From Cymodocea nodosa (taxonomy: Eukaryota; Streptophyta; Magnoliopsida; Alismatales; Cymodoceaceae), in the NCBI GenBank assembly GCA_036874045.1, contig CM072338.1, positions 22,652,501 to 22,716,500 on the forward strand: DNA of 64,000 bases, given 5' to 3'. Shown in pieces: positions 47,901 to 59,518 of the stretch. The notes beneath the pieces were generated by a model. That model was not told the origin of the DNA and searched no databases. It saw only the letters and a program-made list of their open reading frames with translations. Each line of letters opens with the position of its first letter. Position 1 is the stretch's first letter. Both the position numbers and the translations under genes were made by a program.

Positions 47901-50050
47901 CGATAAGAAAAGATAAAACACATAAGAAACAGAACTATAGTCGTTGCTTATCATCCTGAATAAAAACCTGAGATTGTGTTGACTTTTCAACCCACATGGG
48001 GTGGCGTATAGTTTACGTCCATTGACTTTTGAGTTTCTCCATCAAATTTGATGCCGACGGCGCAAGATTTCTACCATTGGTGCGTGACCAGAAAGCTGGA
48101 TTGATTGGAAATTTTTTTTTTAGTTGTGAATTCAATTTTCTTGTAAATGATGAGATTTGTCTGGAATCCCAATATTTCAGCGAAAAAAGATACGGAAACA
48201 CGTGGGCGCAGTGTCGTCCGTCCGTTGTTGCGTCACTCTCGGCTACGTCATGGCATCCTGTAAATAGTTGAATGATGATTGAAATAAGTGTGCGTTTGTT
48301 TGCGTCGTCTACATCAACGGTAATTGATCGGAAACGAACGGACAAAATACAAACTTATGTGTCAATGCTTTTCTTTTCTTTTTCTTTTTTTTTTTTAAAA
48401 GATTTGAGAATTTACAAGAATTTTAAATTTTATTGTATTCGAATTTACGTAAAGGAGATGGTACCGAAAGATTTTCAACGTTCAATTACACGGATTTGTG
48501 TCACCACACGTCAAACTTTATGTATTGTTTGTGGCGTTTAATAGATGATATATAAACAACGGTTAAAATATTATATTGTAAGTGTATGGTGGACGGCGAT
48601 CATGGACATAAGAATAAGCAGACACCAGCAAACGAGGATAAAGGTGGTATCTATCCTTATCGTTTGTCCTTGAATGTGAGTAGTTTTGTTTCTATTAAGA
48701 GTTAACCAATGACAACTATTTAAGATGGGAAATACAAATGGAAATCCTTTAATAGTCCTCAATGCCTGCTAGGTTTTGTCGACGGAAAAACTCAACTCAT
48801 AATATGTAGCTTGGCAAAAAAGTGATAGCCTAGATGGTTTCTACCTTAAGAGATGAAATGCCAGGGCTAGTGACTTGGCTTAAAACTGCGTGAAGTATTA
48901 GCCAAACCTAGTAGTGAGAAGGAAGGTGTTTATTTTAAATCGAATGCAACAAATTAAACGACAAGATTTCACTACCATACCTTCTTGCTGACAAGGTATA
49001 AATAGGCTTGTGTAAGATATTGACATTACCTTCTTGCTGACAACAACCCTACCATACCTTCGTGAAAGGAAGTCTGAGTGGTGGAGTTGAATGCACTTCT
49101 CTTCTTCCATATTTCCACCTCCAGTGTGCAGCCATGGTTGACGAAGATTGAGCATTTTGATCCCATGTTGCATACTGTGAACGGAAAATATTGTGATAAA
49201 ATGGAAGGAAGAATATAAAATAATATAAAAATTCAAACAATACAAATCGAAGGGCGAATAAACGTTCTAAATATATGGAGGGAGAAAATTAGGCCTGTAG
49301 ATGGGCATTCGTTATATAAAAACTGATTTAGATTCATTTATCTTGTCAATGAAAAATGCTCGTAGAATTTAAAGAAGAACGTAAATGAAGAGGAGACGCG
49401 ATAAAATAGTTTCATATGGACAAAATTAGAAAATTAAAACATGAACTAAAACAAACTTGGTAATTTATTTAGGTTGGATTTCTTCTCAACTTCGATGATA
49501 TCGAGAAATATCCTTATATATATGATTTGAAACACAATATTAACACAATATTTTACAAAACTACTTTAATTTTAACAATATTTTAAAGTTGATGTATACA
49601 CATAATACATGCGCTGACATTTTTTGAATATAGGTTTGCTTTATTTTTATTAAAGAAATGATATGCACGGACACCTATATGATTAATTTGAGCTCCAGTC
49701 AGTTATTATTCTCATTTAGAATATTGTAAATAATACGATGAAAAATTGTATGATGCTCGGGTATTGTTCAATGCTTGGAAATATTGTTTTAAACCTCACG
49801 CAATCTAAGATATTTCCAAGAAATAAGTTTTAGATATCATTGACAATCAAGTAATCAACAAATAAATAATTTGTAGGAGGGGTTTATGCACTTGGAGACT
49901 TTGGGAAACCAAGGAAAAAGAAATAGAGGAAAAAAACTTCTTAAAGTCTTCTTGTGCATATATAGATAATATTAGGAAATGATTTTTCAATATTAACTAC
50001 ATATAAAAGTTGAATCCTCTATCGTTTTCTAACCTCCCTCCTCTGTTATG
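44906..50050. other. Intergenic AT-rich DNA, no gene recognised
   Basis: Five kilobases of AT-rich DNA with long A and T runs (for example around 47118-47137 and 47290-47330). Small frames at 47705-47923, 48013-48345 and 48898-49245 have no recognisable domain. Near 48972-49060 'accttcttgctgacaa' occurs twice, a local duplication. No RNA gene was seen. Confidence 0.6.
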
Positions 50051-50059
50051 TCAGGTAAA

Positions 50060-50400
50060 GGTCGAGAAAATCGACCTTGCCGCACCATACAGCGCTCATC
50101 TCGACTGATGCTCTCGCTTGTTCATGCTTATATTCTCTTTGTTGCCTCGACCTTACCACATCGTACAACACTCTCACCTCGACCAATGCTCTCACTTGTT
50201 CGCACTTGCACTCTCGTCGTTGCCTCGACATTTGATGCAGTCGTCCAACCTTGAAACTCTCGCCATTGCCTCGACCTTCGACAGTTGACACTCTTGCCAT
50301 CATCTCGACCTTCGACAGTCGATGCTCTTGCTTGACCAATGCTCTCGCCTAACCCTCGATATTGTTGTTGTCGCCTTCTTTTTTGACGTAGTCGCCCAAC
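50060..50400. repeat. Degenerate tandem repeat, about 78-bp and shorter units
   Basis: The unit 'ctca(t/c)ctcgac..atgctctc.cttgttc' begins at about 50095 and again at about 50173. Further half-units built on 'cctcgaccttcgacagt' occur to about 50330. The GC content is well above the surroundings. The repetition also shows in the antisense frame as recurring RQ.RE.K.EQ.RA.VE. Function and family are unknown. Confidence 0.6.
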
Positions 50401-50799
50401 TGTCTAAGCTCTTGTCGCAGGTTCTATTACCATCTAGGTGACTTAAGTAAGTTAAAGATTGTAGTAGAAATCCAATATATTGTCATCTAGGTGAGTTCTG
50501 TTTATTTGTGTATTTAAAAATTAAATTTTACAGGATTTGATGAAAAGAATTTAAAATTTAAATATTTATATACATAACAGAATTAAATGAAATTGAATAG
50601 AATTGATTTTTAGTGAAGTTAAATAATAAATTAAAGTAATTTTTCAAAATTTAATTAATCAATGAATAGATTACTTATATTAATAACTTAATATATTATT
50701 AAATTAAAACTTTATATAATCAATTAATTAAATATATCATTATTCTATTTAAATCAAACGGAATATATCAATTAATTAGATATATCACTCAGACGTGTG

Positions 50800-51015
50800 G
50801 GATGATAGACTTGTGTAGGTGGAGGCAGACACGATGACAAACTGTGACAATACCATGAGAAGATCACGACGATGGATCGTGTGGAGACCACGATGATGGA
50901 TCGTGACGACGACGACTGACCGCAACAAAGGATCGTGACGAGCGGCCACGACAATGATGAGCAACCGTGAGGAGATCAAAACGAACAACAAGGGACGACG
51001 GAAGAGCGATGATGG
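50800..51015. repeat. GC-richer patch with repeated 'gatggatcgtg' words
   Basis: The words 'acgatgatggatcgtg', 'acgacgatggatcgtg' and 'aaaggatcgtgacgag' recur at 20-50 bp intervals between AT-rich flanks. It is similar in style to the patch at 50060-50400, so the two may be parts of one decayed element. No coding evidence. Confidence 0.4.
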
Positions 51016-51818
51016 ACGACGAGAAAATGAACGTTGAGTTGAATGTCAGGAGAAATTTGGAAAATTGAATTTCAACTTTTTAAGTTGAGAAATTATTTTA
51101 TTAATATTTATATATATTTGAATTTTTTTTTTTCAAAAAATTTAAATTTTAAGATGTACAGATACTTCATAATTTAAAATTTAATGAAAAAAATTTTCAA
51201 TTTTATTAGATTTTAAATGTATAAACCTCTCCTAGAGAGAATATCGAGAAGTTTAATTAGATTTTGCGTTTATAGGTTGTGAAAAAATATGAAGCCCTCG
51301 GTAAATTAAAGGTTAATTATACGAGGACCTTCGTTAGGAAATTGTACGCCTTTGTTAATGTTAGATTCTTTACTCAAAGCAATAAACTTATGTAGTTAGA
51401 AAGGATCTCCTTATCTTATTTTACCCTTGTACTTCTACATCCACGTGGAAAATGCTTGTTCTCCTTTGCCATTATTTTCAGATTTATTTATTTCCTTTTC
51501 TTCGTCTCTACTTCATCGTGAAGACGGAAGAAAACGTGATGTGGATGTTCACAAAGGATAATTTTAAAATCGGAAAACGTCATCGTGTTCAAGTAAGTCT
51601 TACACGAGAATTGTTGTGTGCGATGAAATAAACCTAAGTTTTTATATTAACGACACTGATACAGATTTAATAATATTGGAAGACATTACTTATATTACAT
51701 GTCCACGTCGGCACGGTAGGGGAGACGGGCCTTTCGGAGAAGTTCGCCGCCAGCCATCCCGAAGTGACGTTGCCATGAGCGTCGCGTGTCGCGTACTAAA
51801 CGGGGAAGAGACAAAGCG

Positions 51819-51823
51819 AAAAA
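51819..51823 (-). terminator. RNA polymerase III terminator of tRNA-Arg
   Basis: A run of five T on the tRNA strand, 26 bases after the last tRNA base, suitable for Pol III termination. Confidence 0.5.
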
Positions 51824-51848
51824 TTATGAGTTATGGAAGCACAACCAA

Positions 51849-51922
51849 CGACCACAGTGGGAGTCGAACCCACGACCTTCTGATCCGAAGTCAGACGCGC
51901 TAATCCACTGCGCTATGCGGTC
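51849..51922 (-). tRNA. tRNA-Arg (anticodon TCG)
   Basis: The 74-base gene folds cleanly: acceptor GACCGCA pairs with TGTGGTC (one G-U), the D stem is GCGC/GCGC, the anticodon stem TCTGA/TCAGA holds loop CTTCGGA with anticodon TCG, and the T stem GTGGG/CCCAC encloses TTCGACT. The discriminator is G. CCA is not encoded, as expected for nuclear genes. There is no intron. It decodes CGA (and, with inosine absent, mainly CGA/CGG) codons. Flanking GC-rich DNA (51690-51810) has no other feature I can name. Confidence 0.97.
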
Positions 51923-51929
51923 TTCATGC

Positions 51930-54900
51930 TTTAGTGGTAAAAATAAAATAAATGATAGTATAGTTTAACATCGCAGCACAAGAACCCGTCCAATTGTTTA
52001 TCTAATTTAAAATTGGTTGATTAATATCGAGGAACTTTTAATTACATTGTATATTGATTTGTATGTTTACACTGTTATTTAGATGAAGAAATTTCCTACA
52101 TCAATCCTTCCCAGTAAAGATGAAGATTAAGACGAAGGAAATTATTCGTTCCCTATTCCTTTGTCTAGATCTCTCATCTTTTTCTTTTTTTTTACCATTT
52201 TAATTTTACGATAACGACGGAGAACACCAACGTACATGACTTGAGGACTCACATTTGAAAACAAAGTTAAATAAAGGGATGACCCACAAACAATTTAATG
52301 TTTGTCCATTTGGGATTTTGCTGAACTGTTGCTTGTTAAGCAGTCGGTTGTATATTTTTAATATAAAAGTGGACGACAACATCTTTTGCGGGCACACAAA
52401 GACTGTGTATTAAGATAATTAAAGAATCTTTTACTGTTTCTTTAATCTTAAGTTTAAATTTATTACAATCATACGATACTTCACGAAGAAACGTCGTCCA
52501 CGCGCGGGTCGTGGAAAACATCATTTCACAGACTATAAATTTATTAACGTCACGCAACTTTCTGAATTTTACAACTTCGCCCCTTCCCGAAGCCTAGACA
52601 GTGCAATAGAGACGGATTTCACCAGATAATACTTAAATGTAATGAAGGGTTTCTTGCTTAATAAATCTTAAACCAATCTTGCAACGTAACCGCCTCCCGT
52701 GGAGGAGGACAAGTTTTAGGAAATGGAAATGTGGAATCAAGTGGGGTTGACTAGTAATTATACGTTAAATCTGATGGTTTATCCTCTTAATTTATAATTT
52801 CTATTCCATTAATTAACTCGATCATAGGTTTGAATTTCTATATCTACAATTTGAACGTACAAATTTTTAAAATATATGTATATATCATAAAAAAATTTAG
52901 CAATTATATGTCATGAGTACCTGTTAATTGCCTTCTTTTACTGACAACTGAAATTCCTGAAAAGAATATTATTTGTATACCAAAATGGTTAAAAACCTTT
53001 CGTTATTTCTTTGATTCTAAGTTTGAAACTTTTCGAGATCAAGATTTAAGATAACTAAAAAAATCTTAACTTTGCAAAATAACTTGTGGAGATTGTTGTT
53101 ATTTTTAAATTTATTAAGTGCACTTTAATAGTCATCAATGAAAAGTTCAAATTCTTAGTTATGCGTACTGAATAATTACCTATGATAGAAATTAAATTTT
53201 TTGAATCAATTTTGCTAACTATTTATGTTTAAATTTATTATCGAACTAAACCCAGAGAAGATCTTACCAAGAACTTTAAGTTGGTTTTAATTGAATTTCT
53301 AATTGTTGGATGTAGCTACTGCTGGTGGAATACTTGGGAATTTACATGAAATAAAAGAATTACAAATTTATTTGTAAGTAAATTTTTAAAGTCAACTTAC
53401 CAAAGTAAGATTATTTGTATCACTTAAAAAATTAGAAAAATTTATCTAACTTTTTAGGATTTGTGTCGTAGCAAAGTTAAAAATTTATTTTATATTTTTT
53501 ACATATAAAAGACTAAAGGTTTCAAACTTTCAGATTTTATCTTATTTGAAAGTTAAAAAAGCAATATAAGAATTGTATTTGTTTTTCTTGATTGCATTGT
53601 CTCATCATCTTACAATATATTACGTTTCGTGTTTTTAAAGTGTCGAAGTAATATAAGTATTCACCTCAATCATATATCATCCTATTGTCTTAACTCTCAT
53701 TGGAGTGATTTTACTCAATGAAAATAATACAAAAATAAAAATATGAATAATGAAATTTAAATAAATAAATTTTAAATAATAAAAATATTATATTAAAATA
53801 TATTATAAAAAATATATTTAAAAATAAATAAAATATTTAACAAATTATATTACATATATGATTGACAATTTACTTCTATTTTAATATCTTTGATTTATGC
53901 TTTTTAAAATTTATGTTCGTAAATAATTAAAATAAATGATTTGTGATTTCTATATCTAAATCACAAAAAGAATAAGAGATAATGTCTAATTACTTTATTT
54001 TTAATTTTAAATATATATTATAAGTAAATTAAGAAAAAAATTTCAACAAATATATAATTTTCTTAACTTTCTATTGACGACACAAATACTTTCAAATTTT
54101 AATTTACTGATTTTTTAATTCTTAAATTTATTAACTTTCTAATTTTTAACTTTTTTGATATTTCATTTTCTATTTTTTTTTTAAACTTTATAAATAAATA
54201 AGGGAAATAAATGATTTAGTAAACATGATTGAAATGCAACACCATCGGTCCCTCACAGTGAATAGCGATACACTTAAAGGTATATCTTAACGATAATAAT
54301 TTTTTTCTTCATTATATTATTGATGTGAAATTGAATATTAAAATTTAACTTTAAAAGATGTTTATGTACGTAAAAAAGCTTAAAAATAAAAGAAATAAAA
54401 AATCCAGATTTCTATAAAATATAGAAAGTCCACCGCGCGAGTAACATCTGCACTCATCGGATAACTTAACTACGATGCACTACCACCACCAATCAGTAAC
54501 TACAGGACGATGATGACAGCGACGTGGACGATCGAATGAGATGACGGCAAGCGTGCTCGAGAGAGATCTTCGTGCTCGGAAGAGACGGCAACGAGTGTGT
54601 GCTCGGGAGAGATGGCAACGGGCGTGCTCGGGAGGTAAAGTTAAAAAATTTTCTTAGGATTCTAATATCTGCACAAACACAACAAACCATGACATAATTT
54701 ATATATGGACTGGAAGTGCAATTCATCGAATGGAGAGCAAGCACGGGCATAGCAACCGGTAAGGAGGACGGCGGTACGTGTGGTTTATTGACGTAAAGAG
54801 TATATTTAAGCCTTTTATCGATGACACTTACAACCAAAAAAAAAAAAAAAAAAACCGTGGATAACAGCTTTTTTATTTTTCCACGGGTGACATTTATGTT

Positions 54901-56310
54901 TTATGTTAAAAATTAATTTAATTTATATTTTTGTGATATATATTGCATACATGATTCTGTTTCGCTTTTTAACGAACAGCATGCAAAGCATACGGTCTTA
55001 TTCAATCTTGATTTTGAAATAAGATTGCGTGAAGAGAAAAAATTATATAAAATTGACAATAAATCGGTCAAGATCATTTTTTTTTTTATATTCTAAAAAG
55101 CGAATTATGAAATACTATTTAAAATCTGGAAAACGTTTAATGATAATCTTCCGACCATGGTAGGTTGTAAAACTTTTAAAATCTTTCTCAAAACAAGCCT
55201 AACGATCAAGGAGAATGTCAACCTATAGATTCTAATTGTGGTTAAATTAGTGTTTAGATGGCAATGAAAAAATGCAAATGCAGGCATCGATGCTGTTGGT
55301 GTCTGCAATGAATGAGTAGAATTAAATCTTTTGGTCATTTTTTACACCGAGGCTCTTCACCTCTCTCCCACTCTTTTGATCGCTTATAGATTTCTCTCGT
55401 TCCTAATCTTATACTATTCCGTTTGATCTCATGAAAATTTATCTTGATGTTGTTGTCGTACCTACTCCAACACAGCCTATATTATTAAGTCATTTTGATC
55501 GTTGTGTTCAAGCTTTTGATTGCATACGTTTCACTCATCTTTGAGTTGTTTTAGTAAAATATAGTTTGAAAATTCAATTTTCATTCACAGAAAAAACATC
55601 TTGAAATATTATTACAAATGCATTTTTCAAAACTGTGATTTTTTTTTTTTTTTTTTACTAAAAATGAGGTTTTATGAATTTTTTGTCTAAATCATCATCG
55701 GATATAACAAGTCATAAATATTATTCAAATCCTTTTGCCAGTTCCAGAATATCGGCAACATTAATTAATAGTCTCGCGTAACACCTGCAACCTTTGAAAG
55801 CTTCCTCACACCTGCAACAAATAAATTTCAGATCAAAAATCAAATCGAACACCAAAAATGCGTGCAGTTCTCCGAACAGGATCGAATTGACACACATGAA
55901 TTAAACCAGACGATCTTCGCCGACACCCGACGGCTAAATCCGATTTATTATATATAAAGTTTAATTTTATTTTTATGTTCATGAAGGTAGAATTTTCCCG
56001 ACATTTACTTTTAACTTATTTATGTATACCTATAGACATAAACTGATTTTAATATTATATAAAAAATTGACTTAAAAATAATTGATAATGAACGGAAAAA
56101 TTCAACATATACAAAAGATCTAATCTTATTCTTATTTTTACGGATTCTAGACATTCTAAGTGTGGAACGAAAAAAGCAACGCCCACCGCGTGGATGTTGT
56201 TTTGTGTTGACCCATAATCTCATTCATGGAATTTCCTGCGCCCACCTCTCTCACTTCCTATATCAACCGTTAAAATTGTGATATGGGTCTGAATTAACCA
56301 ACGCAATCCA
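51930..56310. other. Intergenic AT-rich DNA, no gene recognised
   Basis: About 4.4 kb. It holds an almost pure A/T stretch (53745-53870), a short tandem patch (54540-54645), and poly-A/T runs near 54836-54854 and 55639-55655. The minus-strand frame at 54493-54837 is an artefact of the tandem patch. No protein, RNA or named transposon was recognised. Confidence 0.6.
54540..54645. repeat. Short tandem repeat around 'gtgctcg.gagagat'
   Basis: 'gtgctcgagagagatcttc', 'gtgctcggaagagacggcaac', 'gtgctcgggagagatggcaac' and 'gtgctcgggaggt' follow one another with spacings of about 28, 33 and 27 bp. Four degenerate copies of a roughly 30-bp unit. Confidence 0.7.
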
Positions 56311-56322
56311 ATTCATTTCTCT

Positions 56323-56332
56323 CCATATATAC
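56323..56332 (+). promoter_or_regulatory. Candidate TATA box of hydrolase gene
   Basis: 'ccatatatac' lies about 160 bp before the ATG at 56488, with a CTT-rich leader (56400-56415) in between. Position and sequence fit a plant TATA box. Confidence 0.45.
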
Positions 56333-56487
56333 TGACACAAATAAATATCTATCGTACACGTTCCCTTCTGTCCAGCCCCCACTCCAACCCATCCATCCAT
56401 CTTCTTCTTCTTCTGATCTGTACTTCTTCCACGCGTGATCTCCTCCTTGCCCTCTCAAGCATCCGATTTGGTCGTGTGATTTCTTCC

Positions 56488-58247
56488 ATGGTGAGTAGTT
56501 TTGGGTTGGGTTGTCGTTATAAAGATTAACCAATCTGTTTGATTATTCTTTATGTAAAAAAGATCGATCTAGCTAGCAATCTGCTGAGGGTGTGTGTTTC
56601 CTGTTCATGATGAATTCTTGGCAGGCAGAAGGAGATGCCACCATCAAATACGAAGAGGTAAGTAAGTTTAAAGTTTTCTTTTCTTTTAATTCGCTTACCG
56701 TATTTACCTCAATCAATGCTTCCGAAGGGGAGGCTGGAAGTGAATCTTGGGTTTGTCTTGTTTCAGGAATTTGTGACCAATTCACGTGGCCTGAGGTCCT
56801 TCACTTGTCGTTGGGTTCCGGCGAACCAGGAACCGAAGGCACTTGTTTTCTTATGCCATGGTAATTAATTATTAAAAGAATCGCTTGTGGTCGATCAATT
56901 CCCAAGAAAACAATCAATCATCAACATCATCATCCGTGACCGATGTGTTGCGTGATTCCATCACAGGATACGCCGTGGAGTGCAGCATCACCATGAAAGG
57001 TAATCAACCAGGATCTGATGCAGGAGGAATCGATCGAATTACTCAAGAAATCGAACCATCTGGACGTCTTTTGGTTCTTAATCTGTCTGGTGGTTTAACT
57101 AAATTACATACATACATACGAATATATACGTCTATATATCTTCTGTAGGCACCGGAACTAGACTAGCAAAAGCCGGATTCGCCGTCCATGGAATGGACTA
57201 CGAAGGCCACGGGAAGACGGAGGGGCTTCAAGGTTACGTTCCGAGCTTCGACGCGCTGGTCAACGACTGCTGCGATTATTTCTCAGCCGTCTGTGGTACG
57301 TGCCGATCGATCGATCGATCGATCCATCCATCCGAACTCTAATAATAAAAAATTCCGATTAGTTTCTTGACCCCTCGCACGGCGTGCTCTTCAATACGCT
57401 CAATTGATCATGAGCCGGGTTTGCCGCGCAGAACGAGTTGAAAACAAGAAGAAGCAGAGGTTTCTGCTGGGCGAGTCCATGGGAGGCGCCGTTGCACTTC
57501 TCCTCCACAGGAAGAAGCCGTCATATTGGAACGGCGCTGTTTTGGTGGCTCCCATGTGTAAGGTGGTCGCTTCCTTGTCTTCCCCACGGCTTCTCTTTTT
57601 TTGCGTTTACTGTCAATCTGGAATCTTGATTTTTCAAATAGATTTAAAAAATTCCCTAACTTGATCGACTCCTCCTCTTTTCCACGAACCGTGTTCTTCA
57701 GGGTTCCTTTCCTTTCCTTTCCTTCCCTTCCCTTCTCTTCTCTTCTCTCTCTCTCTCTCTCTCCCTCTCAATTATAGCCATTTTTATGCATGAATGCTCC
57801 AACGCTCATCTCATGAAAAATATTACAATCATGGAAGTTTGTGAACGGTCCATTTTTCATTAGGATATCTGTCACATCGTTCGGCTACGCCACCCTCCCA
57901 CTCTCTTTCCTTTTGTTTCTCCGGACGCATGGAAGCATGGACTCTGAGGCCCGCCATTCTCCTTTTTGTCTTTTTCTTGATGTTGGCAAATTTCATGTTT
58001 ATGAAAAGTATAAACATCATCTTGTGATTAATTATCATATCATTTGATTATGCTTGTAGACTTGTCTTAAACTTTTGGTGCTTCCCTACAGATCGCTGAC
58101 GGTATGAAGCCCCATCCCCTTCTGATCAGCGCTCTAACCCACCTGTGTAAGGTCATCCCAACATGGAAGATCATACCCTCCAAGGATATCATTGACTTGG
58201 CCATAAGAAGCCCAGAACGTAGGAAAGAGGTAAGCAACTCCTATTGC

Positions 58248-58278
<31 letters not shown>

Positions 58279-58951
58279 AGAAAACGAAGGTGTAGATAAT
58301 CACAATAAAAATTACTATAAGCATTTATCCTCTGATTTAAATATTACATTTAAAATAAATAGATTTCTCTTTTTTATAATCATTAAGTTCAGATAAAATT
58401 TTCACCGTTAAATTTTAAGTTATAATTACCTGTTCGACAAAATGCAATACACGATTCAGGCACGGGACAATCCTTATTGCTACAAGGGTAAACCTCGTCT
58501 TATGACCGGCTACGAGCTTCTGAAAGCTAGCCTGGACATCGAAAAGCATCTAGATCAGGTATTTGTACGTGTTTGTGTCTGTGTTTATATATATATGTGT
58601 TTGTGTGTTAGCACTTTGATCTTATTTTTCGGTTGATTATATAAGCACAGTAATCGGCACTTTGATCAGGTAACGTTGCCGTTCCTGATCGTCCACGGTG
58701 GGGACGACACCGTGACCGACCCCAAGGTAAGCAAGTTGCTGTTCGAGTCGGCGTCCAGCTCCGACAAGGACTTCAAGCTCTACCCAGGGATGTGGCACAC
58801 CCTGACCTCCGGCGAGCTACCGGAGAACATCGACCTGGTGTTCAGAGACATCGTCGACTGGTTGGCCTCGAGAACGGCCACCGACGACGCCATGCGATCG
58901 GAGACGGAGCACAAGGCCGGTCACGACCAGCCGGCCAAGTGCAAAGAATGA
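56488..58951 (+). CDS. Alpha/beta hydrolase, monoacylglycerol lipase / caffeoylshikimate esterase type
   Basis: Exons: 56488-56490 (the ATG alone), 56625-56657, 56767-56860, 56967-56999, 57149-57295, 57432-57562, 58092-58229, 58460-58558, 58670-58951. These total 960 bp, 319 aa, with matching phases. The serine hydrolase fold shows CHGYAVEC (42-48, oxyanion region), MDYEGHGKTEGLQGY, nucleophile S119 in GESMGG, D239 in HGGDDTVTDP and H269 in GMWHTL, so the triad is complete. There is no signal peptide. Plant relatives hydrolyse monoacylglycerols or lysophospholipids, and one (CSE) cleaves caffeoyl shikimate in lignin synthesis; the substrate here is open. Exon 57432-57562 ends AAG|GTGGTC, a weak donor, chosen because the frame continues correctly into IADGMKPHP. 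An alternative start (ATGATG at 56609-56614 in exon 2 read-through) would add a few residues. Confidence 0.92.
57304..57332. repeat. (GATC)n / (CATC)n microsatellite in intron
   Basis: 'cgatcgatcgatcgatcgat' followed by 'ccatccatcc', in the intron after exon 57149-57295. Confidence 0.9.
57741..57762. repeat. (CT)n tract in hydrolase intron
   Basis: A pyrimidine-only tract of CCTTC units grades into (CT)n within the long intron 57563-58091. Confidence 0.9.
58253..58278. repeat. (TA)n microsatellite in hydrolase intron
   Basis: Alternating TA over 26 bases, soon after the donor site of exon 58092-58229. Confidence 0.95.
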
Positions 58952-59518
58952 ATAGCAAGTAATAATTAAGAAAGAGAGAAGAAGTGAAAGAGAGAACGAT
59001 GAATCTGAGGTTGGGAATTTCAAGAACGCCAAGAAGTGAGAGATTTTAGTGGAACTCGACGATAAGATTTATTTCTATTGATCAAGTGGTCTATTCATTT
59101 TAGACGCCATCGCCTGTTGTCTATTACTAATAAGACAAGAGCATCGTTGTAAAAATTCCAATAAATTAAAGATGCTTTTATATTCTTCGTATCTTTGTTT
59201 ATATCTAAATCTGATGATATAAAAAATCAACCATGTTACTTTTGAAGGGGCCGTCGACTCGAGATCAAGCTTGAAGAGTGAACGTTGAACACAACTCGAG
59301 AGAAGGTGCGCATCCAACGGATCCCCGACCGGCCCATATCTGACCCGACCCGATCCTTTTACACTCGTTAAACGGACGACTGAACATCCGATTCCACCGA
59401 TTGCCACGTTCACAGGGTTTTGCAAGGGTTCTAGGAAAGTCGGCTTTTCCCTTTTTTTTTTTCTTCTTCTTATTTTAAAAAAATAGCAAAATCACGTACG
59501 GCAAACCAGAGATCAGAG
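58952..59518. other. Intergenic spacer between hydrolase and TPR genes
   Basis: Contains the 3' UTR of the hydrolase and the promoter and leader of the next plus-strand gene. A pyrimidine-rich tract (59445-59475) immediately precedes the leader. No clear TATA box. Confidence 0.6.

Noticed and set aside
48013-48541. Frames on both strands near 48 kb
   Set aside because: Short, overlapping, without recognisable motifs or splice partners.
50060-50400. Could the regular repeats be a CRISPR array?
   Set aside because: The units are degenerate, spacers are not unique, and the window is plant nuclear DNA.
51616-51968. Plus-strand frames containing a 'THDLLIRSQTR'-type peptide
   Set aside because: This peptide is the antisense translation of the tRNA-Arg gene, a well-known false protein call.
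54493-54837. 114-aa minus-strand frame with Ser/Leu/Pro repeats
   Set aside because: Created by the roughly 30-bp tandem repeat at 54540-54645.
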